This document shows, in pieces, positions 55,073-63,571 of a stretch of 64,000 nt of DNA (position 1 is the first letter of the stretch; every line of letters starts with the position of its first letter). The notes beneath the pieces were generated by a model that worked only from the letters and a program-made list of their open reading frames with translations, did not search any database and was not told where the DNA came from. Location: positions 61,302 to 125,301 of the forward strand of contig NZ_JONK01000011.1 in assembly GCF_000711885.1 (NCBI RefSeq), in the 5' to 3' direction. This DNA is from Chromobacterium haemolyticum DSM 19808. GTDB taxonomy: Bacteria > Pseudomonadota > Gammaproteobacteria > Burkholderiales > Chromobacteriaceae. A program made the position numbers and the translations under genes.

Positions 55073-55578
55073 TGTGGAAATCATGGAGTAGAGCGCTGCG
55101 TCACTTGGCCAGCACCGGCTGGTTGGCGCGGCGGTGGTTTCCCGCTTCGGAATTGGCGCGCTTGCAGCAGGGGATCGCGGCTTCGGAGCGTGAGCATGCG
55201 GGCCAACTGCGCTTTGTGGTGGAGTCGGCGCTGGACTGGCGAGACGCCTGGCGCGGCATGAGCGCGCGCGAGCGGGCGTTGGAGTGGTTTGGTCTGTTGC
55301 GGGTATGGGACACCGAGGAAAACACCGGCGTGTTGGTGTACGTGTTGCTGGCGGAGCGTCGCATTGAAATCATCGCCGACCGTGGCATTGATCGGCGGGT
55401 ACCGCCCCAGGCCTGGGAGGACATTTGCGCCGAAGTCAGCCGCGCAATGGCGGAGCGCCAGCGGGTGGCCGGCCTGGAAGCAGGCTTGCGGCGCATACAC
55501 GCCTTATTGATCGAGCATGCGCCGCGCCGGCATGGACCCGGCGTCAACGAGCTGCCGGACGAGGTGATCGTCCGCTGA
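55072..55578 (+). CDS. Second TPM-domain protein
   Basis: This 168-residue protein has a TPM-like domain without signal peptide or Gly-rich tail: ERALEWFGLLRVWDTEENTGVLVYVLLAERRIEIIADRGID, then VPPQAWEDICAEVSRAM. It is coupled by TGATG to the preceding TPM gene and completes the lemA-TPM-TPM set. Its partners are probably the other two products. It ends 1 base before convergent pdxA. Confidence 0.88.
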   Translation: MWKSWSRALRHLASTGWLARRWFPASELARLQQGIAASEREHAGQLRFVVESALDWRDAWRGMSARERALEWFGLLRVWDTEENTGVLVYVLLAERRIEIIADRGIDRRVPPQAWEDICAEVSRAMAERQRVAGLEAGLRRIHALLIEHAPRRHGPGVNELPDEVIVR

Positions 55579-55579
55579 G

Positions 55580-56560
55580 TCAGCTGGCGGCGTTGACGGC
55601 GAGCTGTGTCGCCAGCTGCACGGCTTCGAACAAGCTGCCGGGATGTGCGCGGCCGCTGCCGGCCAGGTCCAGCGCGGTGCCGTGGTCGACGGAGGTGCGG
55701 ATGATGGGCAGGCCCAGCGTGATATTAATGCCGGCTCCGAAGCTGGCGTGCTTGAGCACCGGCAAGCCTTGGTCGTGATACATCGCCAGCACCGCGTCGC
55801 AATGCCGCAGTTTGTCCGGATTGAACAGGGTATCGGCGGGCAGGGGCCCGATCAGGTCCATGCCCTCGCCGCGCAGCCGAGTGAGCAAGGGTTCGATGAT
55901 TTCGATTTCCTCGCGCCCCAGATGACCGCTTTCGCCCGCGTGCGGATTCAAGCCCGCCACCAGCACTCGCGGCGCGGCGATGCCGAACTTGGCGCGCAGG
56001 TCCGCGAGCAGGATGCGGATGACTTGTTCCAGATTGTCCGTCGTGATGGCGTCAGAGACATCGCGCAGCGGCAGGTGAGTCGTGGCCAGCGCCACGCGCA
56101 TGCCGCCACCGGCCAGCATCATCACTACTTTGGAAGTCCGCGTGCGTTCGGCCAGGTATTCGGTATGGCCGGAGAAGGCGACGCCGCCATCGTTGATCAC
56201 GCCCTTGTGCACCGGCGCGGTGACCATGGCGGCGAATTCTCCGGCCAAGCAGCCGTCTATGGCGCGGTCCAGCGTCGCCAGCACATAGCCGGCATTGGCC
56301 GGGTCCAGTTGTCCGGGGACGGCGGCGGCCGCCAGCGGCACATCGCAAACTTCCAGTCCCTGTTTGGGGGCGGGAGCGCCGGGCGCGTAATCATGCAGCG
56401 TAAGCGAGAGGCCAAGCTGACGCGCACGCGCGGCCAGCATGGCCTTGTCGCCGATCAGCACGCAACGCGAGCCGGTTCCGGCTTCCGTCAGCCTCAGCGC
56501 CAAGTCAGGGCCTACGCCGGCGGGTTCGCCGGTGGTGACGGCCAATACGGGGACGTCCAT
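55580..56560 (-). CDS. pdxA: 4-Hydroxythreonine-4-phosphate dehydrogenase
   Basis: This 326-residue NAD-dependent enzyme works in vitamin B6 (pyridoxal phosphate) synthesis. It shows [15 protein letters not shown] near the start, the metal-binding His set in [21 protein letters not shown] and [16 protein letters not shown], and the C-terminal [13 protein letters not shown]. Length is normal. It follows surA by 2 bases in the lptD-surA-pdxA cluster, a well-known gene order. Confidence 0.97.
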   Translation of the reverse strand: MDVPVLAVTTGEPAGVGPDLALRLTEAGTGSRCVLIGDKAMLAARARQLGLSLTLHDYAPGAPAPKQGLEVCDVPLAAAAVPGQLDPANAGYVLATLDRAIDGCLAGEFAAMVTAPVHKGVINDGGVAFSGHTEYLAERTRTSKVVMMLAGGGMRVALATTHLPLRDVSDAITTDNLEQVIRILLADLRAKFGIAAPRVLVAGLNPHAGESGHLGREEIEIIEPLLTRLRGEGMDLIGPLPADTLFNPDKLRHCDAVLAMYHDQGLPVLKHASFGAGINITLGLPIIRTSVDHGTALDLAGSGRAHPGSLFEAVQLATQLAVNAAS

Positions 56561-56562
56561 GC

Positions 56563-57858
56563 TTACTTCTCGTCCAGCCGTTCTTCGACGAAGGCCGAAT
56601 CGCGCAGCTGGCGCACCCAGTCGGCGTACGCTTGTTCGATCTTGCGGGAACGGATCTGCTGTTTGACCGCCAGTCGCTCGCGGTCGCCGGACACGTCCTG
56701 ATTGCGCTTGCCTTCCACCAGGATCAAATGCCAGCCGAAGGGGGTGCGCACCGCTTGCGACAGTTGGCCGATGGGCAATTGCGTCATCGCGCTTTCAAAA
56801 TCCGGCACCAAGTCGCCCAGATTGACCCAGCCCAGATCGCCGCCTTTGGCGTTGCTGCCGTCTTCGGAGTAGAGCTTGGCCATGTCGGCGAACTTGGCGC
56901 CGCGCTGGATGCGATCACGCACTTGTTCGATGCGAGTTTTGGCGTCGCTGGCCGACACCGCTTCGTTGGTGCGGATCAGAATGTGGCGCACATGATATTG
57001 CTCCACCATCATCGGCGCGCCGCTGTCGCGCTTGTCCTGCAGTTGGAAGATGAAGAAGCCTTGCTGGGTGCGGATCACATTGGTGTGCTGGCCGGTTTTC
57101 AGTTGTTCCAGCATCTGCACGAATTCAACCGGCAGCGACACTGCGCTGCGCCAGCCCATGTCCCCGCCCTTCAGCGCATTGGGCGCATCGGAGTAGCTGG
57201 CCGATACTTTGGCGAAGGACTGTCCCGCCTCCAGCTCCGCCAGCGCTTTTTCGGCTTTCTTCGACAGGGTGTCGATCTGCTTGGCGTCGGCGCGTTCGGG
57301 AACATTGACCAGGATGCTGGCCAGGTGGTATTCGGCGCGGTTTCCGCTCTGTGCGCTTTTCAGCACTTGGTCGACTTCGGTTTCGTTGACGTTGACCTTG
57401 GCGGCGACCTCGCTGTCACGCAAGCGAGCGATGGTCAGTTCTTTTCGGACTTCGGCGCGCAGCTTGTCGAAGGCTAGGCCTTCCTTGGCCAATTGGGCTT
57501 TCAGGCCGGCAACGTCCATCTTGTTCTGCTTGGCCAGATTGGCCACCGCCTGATCCACGGCGGCGTCGTCTATGCGCAGGCCGCCGCTGGCGGCGTACTG
57601 CAGTTGAACCTCCTCGGTGATCATCTGTTCCAGCATTTGCTTTTCCAGCACGGCGCGCGCTGGCGGCGTGACTTTCTGAGCCTGAAGCTGCTTGATGGCC
57701 TCGTCGACGCGGGTTTGCAGGTCCAGCCAGGTGATCACATTCTTGTTGACCACTGCAACGATGCGGTCCACTTCTTTGACCGGGGTTGCGGGAGCGGCGA
57801 TGGCGCCTTGCAGGGCGCCGGCTAGCAGCAGGGCGAGCAGAGTCTGTTTCATGATCAT
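56563..57858 (-). CDS. surA: Periplasmic chaperone / peptidyl-prolyl isomerase SurA
   Basis: This 431-residue protein has a Sec signal ([19 protein letters not shown] after a two-residue extension), the N-terminal chaperone region ([18 protein letters not shown]), two parvulin domains ([14 protein letters not shown], and [16 protein letters not shown]) and a C-terminal helix. It escorts outer-membrane proteins such as LptD, which is encoded 3 bases upstream. Starts at 57858 and 57852 are both possible. Confidence 0.96.
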   Translation of the reverse strand: MIMKQTLLALLLAGALQGAIAAPATPVKEVDRIVAVVNKNVITWLDLQTRVDEAIKQLQAQKVTPPARAVLEKQMLEQMITEEVQLQYAASGGLRIDDAAVDQAVANLAKQNKMDVAGLKAQLAKEGLAFDKLRAEVRKELTIARLRDSEVAAKVNVNETEVDQVLKSAQSGNRAEYHLASILVNVPERADAKQIDTLSKKAEKALAELEAGQSFAKVSASYSDAPNALKGGDMGWRSAVSLPVEFVQMLEQLKTGQHTNVIRTQQGFFIFQLQDKRDSGAPMMVEQYHVRHILIRTNEAVSASDAKTRIEQVRDRIQRGAKFADMAKLYSEDGSNAKGGDLGWVNLGDLVPDFESAMTQLPIGQLSQAVRTPFGWHLILVEGKRNQDVSGDRERLAVKQQIRSRKIEQAYADWVRQLRDSAFVEERLDEK

Positions 57859-57861
57859 CGC

Positions 57862-60135
57862 TTATAAATCGTTAGTCTTGCTATAGCCGGGAATCGCCAG
57901 CTTCAGCGTGTTGAGCGGATTGTTGCCGAAGCCGCCAAGTCCCTTGAATTCCAGCTGGAAATAAATGGCGTTCTTGGTGGTGGTCAGGTCGCTGACATAG
58001 CGCTGGCCGACCAGCCGCGCCGACCAGCAACCGTCGTTGTACTCGAATCCGGCCAGTTGTTCCAGCGGCTTGCGGTCGGCCAGCGAGTAATTGTAGCGGC
58101 CCAGCGCATACCATTTCTTGGCGATCGGCCATTGCGCGCCGATGTCGACTTGGCGCAAGGGACCGTACAAGGAGGTGTTGTCGAGCTGTTCGTAGCGGCC
58201 ATAGCGATAGCGCGCGCTGAGCACTTTGCCGGGCGCCGGGTTGTAGCGCAGCTGGGCGTTGTAGCGTTCGGTGGTTTTCAGCGCCTCATTCCACTCGTAG
58301 GAGCTGTCCAGCCGCCAGCCCTGGGCCAGGTCGCCGCTGGCGCCCAGCAAGAGATTGGAGCCGCTGACGGTGCGCTGTCTCGGCACGCCGGCCAGAGAGA
58401 TGTCGTCCTGATTGAAATAGTAACGCTTGCCCACGGTCAGCCGGATCCGTTCCATACCGTTTTCCTGGTTGATCAGGCGGCTGGTTAGCGCCGTGGTCAG
58501 CTGATTGGCGCCATTGATGCGGTCAGATCCGGAAAAGCGGTTCTCGGTGAACAACTGCGCAAAGTTGAAATCATTCTCCGAGGTGTCGAAGTTGGGCAGA
58601 TTGTTTTGGTTGCGCGTCGGGATATTGACATAGAACAGTCGCGGCTCCAGCGTCAGCAGGTGATCCTGTCCCAAGAACTCGGTATCGCGGTCGAAGTAGA
58701 GGCCGGCGTCGGTGCTAAAGATGGGCAGGCTGCGTGACACCGAGCGGCTTTGCTGCCCAGGCAGCGCATCCAACTGGTATTCAGTCAGATGCATGCCGAT
58801 CTTGGGTCGTATAAAGCCCCAGCTCTTGTCCAGACTCCAGGTGAGGCTGGGATAGGCGACCAGGCGGTCGCCGTTTTGCAATGTCGGGTGGGAGAAGCGG
58901 GTCAACTCGCTCTGCAGGTTGGCGCTGAAGCCTTGGGGCAACTGTTGGTTGGCGTTAAAGATGAGTTGCGGCAGCCGCGCGTAAGGGATATCGCCGGGGG
59001 CGGGGTTCTCCAGCAGAGTCTGGTAGCGCTGCGCGCGCAAGGTGGCGTTGGCCGAACCGCCCTGCCAGCCGAAACCGTAGCTGAGCAAGGCTTCTCGTAC
59101 TAGGTTGACGTTGGTGGCGATGCTGAGTCGGTCGCCAAAATCCTTGAAGTAGTTGGGGTCCGAGACGTAGTTGGCGGTGTAGCCGAAAGTCAGACCCGGG
59201 GCCAAGGTCTGGTTATGGCTCGCATACCAAGCGTAGCGATTTTTATCGGTGACCTTGTCCTTGGGCAGTTGCTCTGTGTAGATCGAGCCGGAGTAATTGG
59301 GCTGTAGGTAGCGGAACTCCGCGCCTAGCATGGTGCCGTGCTTGTCGTTGAAATGCGGAGTGATGGTCGCGTCGTAGTTGGGCGCGATATTCCAGTAATA
59401 AGGCAGCGCCACTTCAGTACCGTTGCTGCCGGTCTTGAAGGTGGGCGGCAGGAAACCGCTTTTGCGGTTGCCGTTGAGCGGAAAATCCATCCACGGCGTG
59501 TACAGGATGGGCACGCCGTAGAAATTCAGCCGCGCGTTGCGGGCGGTGCCGACGCCGTTGACATAGTCCAGGTCCAGCAGCGAGGAGTTCAAATACCAGG
59601 AGTCATCGCCGGGTTCGCAGCTATTGATGCGGCTGTTGTAGACCCGGTACTGGTTCTGGCCGCGGAAGTCCACTTGCTGGCCGTCGCCGCGCATTGGCAC
59701 CGTGCTCATGGGGCGGGCGCTGGCAGGCGCGCCTTTGGCGGCGGGCACGGGTTTCCCCATGGCGAATACCGGGTCCATGCCGGTGCCGCTGTAGTTGGCC
59801 ACGTTGTAATCCAGCGTGGTGCCGGTCACCACATCGACTCCGCGCGTCATTTTGAAGCGGTCGCCGGCCTTGACTCGGTCCTTGTTCTGGTAATAGTCCA
59901 GCCAGTCGGACTCCAGCTTCTGGTCGTCGCGAGTGACCACCACGTTGCCGCGGGCCTTCAGCTCCACATTCATCTCGCCGTCCATATCGTCGGCGGTGAC
60001 GTGGGTCTGGCCTTCGGCCTTGGGCGGGGTGGGCAGGGCGATCGGGGCGTCTTCATCGGCCAAGGCCAGCGTCGGCTGCAGTGAAAACGCGGCCGCCAGC
60101 GCCAAGGCTATCGGATTGGGTTTGATTCTGGGCAT
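57862..60135 (-). CDS. lptD: LPS-assembly outer-membrane protein LptD
   Basis: This protein of about 757 residues inserts lipopolysaccharide into the outer leaflet of the outer membrane. It has a signal peptide ending near ALA, an OstA/LptA-like domain (THVTADDMDGEMNVELKARGNVVV), the LptD signature PYYWNIAPNYDATITPHF and a long beta-barrel region. Cysteines at SCEPGDD and near the C terminus (NDGCWSAR) fit the disulfides of LptD. Start is MPRIKPNP (60135); MALC (60147) is close and cannot be ruled out. It is divergent from amgK over 74 bases. Confidence 0.95.
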   Translation of the reverse strand: MPRIKPNPIALALAAAFSLQPTLALADEDAPIALPTPPKAEGQTHVTADDMDGEMNVELKARGNVVVTRDDQKLESDWLDYYQNKDRVKAGDRFKMTRGVDVVTGTTLDYNVANYSGTGMDPVFAMGKPVPAAKGAPASARPMSTVPMRGDGQQVDFRGQNQYRVYNSRINSCEPGDDSWYLNSSLLDLDYVNGVGTARNARLNFYGVPILYTPWMDFPLNGNRKSGFLPPTFKTGSNGTEVALPYYWNIAPNYDATITPHFNDKHGTMLGAEFRYLQPNYSGSIYTEQLPKDKVTDKNRYAWYASHNQTLAPGLTFGYTANYVSDPNYFKDFGDRLSIATNVNLVREALLSYGFGWQGGSANATLRAQRYQTLLENPAPGDIPYARLPQLIFNANQQLPQGFSANLQSELTRFSHPTLQNGDRLVAYPSLTWSLDKSWGFIRPKIGMHLTEYQLDALPGQQSRSVSRSLPIFSTDAGLYFDRDTEFLGQDHLLTLEPRLFYVNIPTRNQNNLPNFDTSENDFNFAQLFTENRFSGSDRINGANQLTTALTSRLINQENGMERIRLTVGKRYYFNQDDISLAGVPRQRTVSGSNLLLGASGDLAQGWRLDSSYEWNEALKTTERYNAQLRYNPAPGKVLSARYRYGRYEQLDNTSLYGPLRQVDIGAQWPIAKKWYALGRYNYSLADRKPLEQLAGFEYNDGCWSARLVGQRYVSDLTTTKNAIYFQLEFKGLGGFGNNPLNTLKLAIPGYSKTNDL

Positions 60136-60209
60136 GCACAAAGCCATATCTAAGGGGCGGCGGGGCAGTATAAAATCAGCCAATTCTATCAGCACCAAGA
60201 CGAAGCGAC

Positions 60210-61241
60210 ATGCATAGACAGGAACTCATCAAAAAATGGCTGGCGGATTTGTACCCGGGGCAGGACCTCGGGCTCGAATTCGCCGCCGCGGATGCCGACT
60301 TCCGGCGCTACTTCCGTGCGACCTGGCCGGATGGCGCGAGTTGCATCGTGATGGATGCGCCGCCGGAAAAAATGAGCACCGACGCCTATGTGCAAGTGCG
60401 CGATGTTTTCGCCATGGTCAATGTTCCCAAGCTGCTGGCCCGTGATCGCGAACAAGGTCTGTTATTGCTGGAGGACCTGGGCCGGGTGACCTATCTGGCG
60501 GCCTTGGAGCATGATGGGCGCGAGCAGGTGCAGCGCCATCTGCTGCTGGAGGCGCTGGATACCTTGGTGGAGATCCAATCCGCCAGCCAGCCGGGGGTGT
60601 TGCCGGAATACGACGAAGCGCTGCTGACGCGCGAGTTGAATCTGTTTCCGGAATGGTTCTGTGCCAAAGAATTGGGACGACCGTTGAATGTTGCCCAGCG
60701 TCAGTTGTGGGACGCTGGGGTCAAGGCCTTGCTGCCGGTGTTGCTGGCCCAATCCAAGGTGTTTGTGCATCGGGATTTCATTGTGCGCAATCTGATGCTG
60801 ACCCCAGGGAAGCCTGGGGTGTTGGATTTCCAAGACGCGGTGTACGGCCCTGTGAGCTATGACATCGTCAGCCTGTTGCGCGACGCCTTTATAGAATGGG
60901 AAGAGCCTTTTGTGCTCGATATCGCGATCCGCTATTGGGAAAAGGCGCGCGCCGCCGGCCTGCCGGTGCCGGCGGAGTTCGATGTTTTCTATCGTGATTT
61001 CGAGTGGATGGGGGTGCAGCGCCACTTGAAAGTGGCTGGCATCTTCTCGCGTTTGTTCCATCGAGACGGCAAGGACAAGTATCGCGAGGAGATTCCGCGT
61101 TTCATCAAATATCTGAAACGCACCACTCGTCGTTACCAGGAACTGGCGCCGTTCTATCAATTGCTGCTGCAGTTGGTGGGCAAGGATCAGACCGACGAAG
61201 AACTGCAGTCGGCCTATCCGGTAATGAGTTACAAGGGGTGA
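60210..61241 (+). CDS. amgK: N-acetylmuramate/N-acetylglucosamine 1-kinase AmgK
   Basis: This 343-residue kinase has the aminoglycoside-phosphotransferase fold: LLLLEDLGRVTYL, Brenner motif VFVHRDFIVRNLML and metal-binding VLDFQDAVYGPVSYD. In Pseudomonas and relatives AmgK phosphorylates MurNAc at C1 for a peptidoglycan-recycling route that bypasses de novo synthesis (established). The next gene, murU, 2 bases downstream, completes the pair, so the role is confident by context. It is divergent from lptD. Confidence 0.94.
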   Translation: MHRQELIKKWLADLYPGQDLGLEFAAADADFRRYFRATWPDGASCIVMDAPPEKMSTDAYVQVRDVFAMVNVPKLLARDREQGLLLLEDLGRVTYLAALEHDGREQVQRHLLLEALDTLVEIQSASQPGVLPEYDEALLTRELNLFPEWFCAKELGRPLNVAQRQLWDAGVKALLPVLLAQSKVFVHRDFIVRNLMLTPGKPGVLDFQDAVYGPVSYDIVSLLRDAFIEWEEPFVLDIAIRYWEKARAAGLPVPAEFDVFYRDFEWMGVQRHLKVAGIFSRLFHRDGKDKYREEIPRFIKYLKRTTRRYQELAPFYQLLLQLVGKDQTDEELQSAYPVMSYKG

Positions 61242-61243
61242 GC

Positions 61244-61951
61244 ATGCCTAAAGCCATGATTCTGGCCGCCGGCCGCGGCGAGCGAATGCGGCCGCTGACC
61301 GACCATGCGCCGAAGCCCTTGTTGGCCGTGGGCGGCAAGCCCTTGATTGTTTGGCAGATCGAACGCCTGGTGGCTGCGGGTTTCGCCGATATCGTGATCA
61401 ATCACGCCTGGCTTGGGGCGCAGATTGAACGGGCACTGGGTGACGGCGGCCGCTTTGGCGCACGTATCGCTTACTCCGCCGAGGGCAAGCCATTAGAGAC
61501 CGCCGGTGGCATCGCCAAAGCCTTGCCCCTATTGCGAGAAGGCAGAGAGCTCGCCTTTCTGTGCGTGGCGGCGGACATCTACACCGATTATGACTATGCC
61601 TGCCTGCTGCCGCGGCTGGACGCGCTGGAGCGGCGGGAAGAGCCGGGAATGTACCTGGTGATGACCGATAATCCGGACTTCCACGCCGGTGGCGATTTCG
61701 CGCTGGCACCGGATGGGGGCTTGCGAGCCGACGGCGAGCGCAAACTGACTTTCTCCAGCATCGGTCTTTACGATACCCGTATGTTTGCCGGGCTTCCCGC
61801 GGGCCGTTTCGCGCCGATGCGCCCGTTCTACGATGCCGCGATCGCGGCGGGGCGGGCCAGCGGCGAGTACTTCAACGGCGTCTGGCACAATGTAGGCACG
61901 CCGCAGCAATTGCAGCAGTTGGATGCGCAATTGCGCGCCGGTCCGGGCTGA
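61244..61951 (+). CDS. murU: N-acetylmuramate-1-phosphate uridylyltransferase MurU
   Basis: This 235-residue nucleotidyltransferase has [25 protein letters not shown] (here given only in part: [12 protein letters not shown]), HAWLGAQIE and the metal Asp in [10 protein letters not shown]; the usual NGD before this Asp is AAD here. It makes UDP-MurNAc from MurNAc-1-phosphate. ATG 61244 is 2 bases past amgK; a longer upstream frame lies inside amgK and is not used. Its stop overlaps the ruvC ribosome-binding region. Confidence 0.92.
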   Translation: MPKAMILAAGRGERMRPLTDHAPKPLLAVGGKPLIVWQIERLVAAGFADIVINHAWLGAQIERALGDGGRFGARIAYSAEGKPLETAGGIAKALPLLREGRELAFLCVAADIYTDYDYACLLPRLDALERREEPGMYLVMTDNPDFHAGGDFALAPDGGLRADGERKLTFSSIGLYDTRMFAGLPAGRFAPMRPFYDAAIAAGRASGEYFNGVWHNVGTPQQLQQLDAQLRAGPG

Positions 61952-61955
61952 GGAA

Positions 61956-62507
61956 ATGTCGGCTTCGTCTCTTCCCGGCGCGCGTCGTATTCTCGGCATC
62001 GATCCCGGCAGTCGCATTACCGGCTTCGGGGTGATCGATTTGCTGGGGCAGCAGCGCCATTACGTGGCCTCCGGCTGCATCCGCACGCCGCAGGGCGCGC
62101 CCTTGAGTGAACGCATACGCGTGATCGTCGACGGCTTGTTCGGCGTGATCGATACCTACCGGCCGCAGGCGGCGGCGGTAGAGCAAGTGTTCGTCAACGT
62201 TAATCCCGCTGCCACGCTGATGTTGGGTCAAGCGCGCGGCGCCTGCATTACTGCGCTGGTGTTGAGGGATTTGCCGGTGGCGGAATATACCGCGCTGCAG
62301 GTCAAGCAGTCCGTCGCAGGTCACGGCAAGGCCGCCAAGGAGCAGGTGCAACACATGGTGGTGCGTATGCTGAATTTGTCCGGCACGCCCCAGGCCGATG
62401 CCGCCGATGCGTTGGCGGTGGCCTTGGCGCACGCCAACCTCAGCGCCGGAGCCTTAGGCCAGCTGGCGCAAAGCGGCCTGAAAATTCGAGGCGGCCGGCT
62501 GGTGTAG
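61956..62507 (+). CDS. ruvC: Holliday-junction endonuclease RuvC
   Basis: This 183-residue resolvase cuts Holliday junctions. It has [18 protein letters not shown] with the first catalytic Asp, [15 protein letters not shown] with Glu, and the [16 protein letters not shown] and [13 protein letters not shown] blocks with the last two acidic residues. ATG 61956 is used, with TGAGGAAATG showing a ribosome-binding site over the murU stop. It is followed by ruvA after 38 bases. Confidence 0.97.
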   Translation: MSASSLPGARRILGIDPGSRITGFGVIDLLGQQRHYVASGCIRTPQGAPLSERIRVIVDGLFGVIDTYRPQAAAVEQVFVNVNPAATLMLGQARGACITALVLRDLPVAEYTALQVKQSVAGHGKAAKEQVQHMVVRMLNLSGTPQADAADALAVALAHANLSAGALGQLAQSGLKIRGGRLV

Positions 62508-62545
62508 CCGGCGTGCCTGTAATCGCTTGAAGAAAGAACCCGAAC

Positions 62546-63139
62546 ATGATTGGACGCCTGAGCGGCAACCTCATCGAAAAACTCCCTCCGCAAGTGGTGC
62601 TGGACGTCAACGGAGTCGGCTATGAAATCGATGTGCCGATGACCACTTTTTACCAACTGCCGGCTCTGGGTCAAAAAACCACGCTGTTCACCCACCTGGT
62701 GGTAAGAGAAGACGCCCACCTGCTGTTCGGCTTCGCCAGCAAGGAGGATAGACAGACCTTCCGGCAATTGGTGAAGGTAACCGGCATCGGCGCCAAGATC
62801 GCCCTGGCGATCCTCTCCGGCATGACTACCGACGACTTGGCGGTGGCGGTGGCCAGCGAGGATATCAAACGCCTGTCCGCGGTGCCGGGCATCGGCAAGA
62901 AAACCGCGGAACGCCTGGTGCTGGAGTTGCGCGGCAAATTGGCCACCGGCAGCAATCTGACCGCCCCGGGAGGCCTGGCTTTCGCCGCCACGCCGGATGA
63001 GAAGGGCGACATCGTCAACGCCTTGTTGGCGCTGGGGTACAACGAGAAGGAGGCTGCCGCCGCCACCAAGGGCTTGCCGGCTGACGTGACGGTGAGCGAG
63101 GGCGTGCGTCTTGCCTTGAAGAGTCTGATGAAGTTTTAA
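62546..63139 (+). CDS. ruvA: Holliday-junction DNA helicase subunit RuvA
   Basis: This 197-residue protein binds the four-way junction and recruits the RuvB motor. It shows the OB-like start [31 protein letters not shown], given here in part as [12 protein letters not shown], then the two helix-hairpin-helix motifs ([16 protein letters not shown] and [19 protein letters not shown]) and the C-terminal RuvB-binding domain. Its TAA is the first trinucleotide of repeat copy D. ruvB does not follow within the window. Confidence 0.97.
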   Translation: MIGRLSGNLIEKLPPQVVLDVNGVGYEIDVPMTTFYQLPALGQKTTLFTHLVVREDAHLLFGFASKEDRQTFRQLVKVTGIGAKIALAILSGMTTDDLAVAVASEDIKRLSAVPGIGKKTAERLVLELRGKLATGSNLTAPGGLAFAATPDEKGDIVNALLALGYNEKEAAAATKGLPADVTVSEGVRLALKSLMKF

Positions 63140-63283
63140 GAACCTGTTTACGATCTTGCGAGCAAGAGCGAGACAAGGCGAAAACGAGCGAAAAAGCGGA
63201 ATGTACACGTGGTACATGAGCATTTTGAGCTTGTTTTTAACGCCGTATCGCCGAAGCGCAGCAGACTTTGAACAGGTTTAAGA
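63137..63283 (+). repeat. Dispersed repeat, copy D (best preserved)
   Basis: About 147 bp begin TAAGAACCTGTTTACGATCT and end GCAGACTTTGAACAGGTTTA, an imperfect terminal inverted repeat. The centre holds ATGTAC-ACGTG-GTACAT. Shared internal blocks with copies B and C include GCGAG, ACAAGGCG and CATTTTGAGC. It begins with the ruvA stop codon. On the minus strand it creates the spurious KCSCTTCTFRF reading frame. Confidence 0.88.
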
Positions 63284-63571
63284 CCCGCGAACAAAACCCC
63301 TGATCCTGCGTTGCGCCTCCTTGTCGTACGACTGGTACTGCCTGCGTCGGCACGCCTTGGCTCAGGTGGACTGCGAGGTTTTGCTAGTGGCTCTAAGAGG
63401 GACCGCGGTGTGCGTTGGCCTCGCATAAAAAAAGCCGCCCAGAAGGGCGGCGAATGGAGGCGGGCACACATGCGTGTGTTCCTTGGGACGACTCCGGGTA
63501 AAGCGAGTATCGGCGCGACAGGTCAGGGCAAGCGAGCCAGGCGGGTTGCGCGCCGATGAATGAAAGCGGAA
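63284..63571. other. Non-coding stretch between repeat D and the BON-domain gene
   Basis: Together with repeat D this makes 432 bases without a gene. It holds the BON-gene terminator at 63427-63451. Two open frames overlapping it look spurious (Arg-rich, no ribosome-binding site, no family). The block at 63300-63410 is not explained and might be another degenerate repeat. Confidence 0.6.
63427..63451 (-). terminator. Rho-independent terminator of the BON-domain gene
   Basis: GCCGCCC (63434-63440) and GGGCGGC (63445-63451) form the stem, with a TTCT loop on the minus strand followed by seven T. Confidence 0.92.

Noticed and set aside
63148..63471. 107-codon minus-strand frame
   Set aside because: Lies in the repeat and the terminator; shares the repeat-encoded KCSCTTCTFRF.
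63311..63559. 82-codon plus-strand frame near the right end
   Set aside because: Arg/Gly-rich and spans the BON terminator; no start signal or family.
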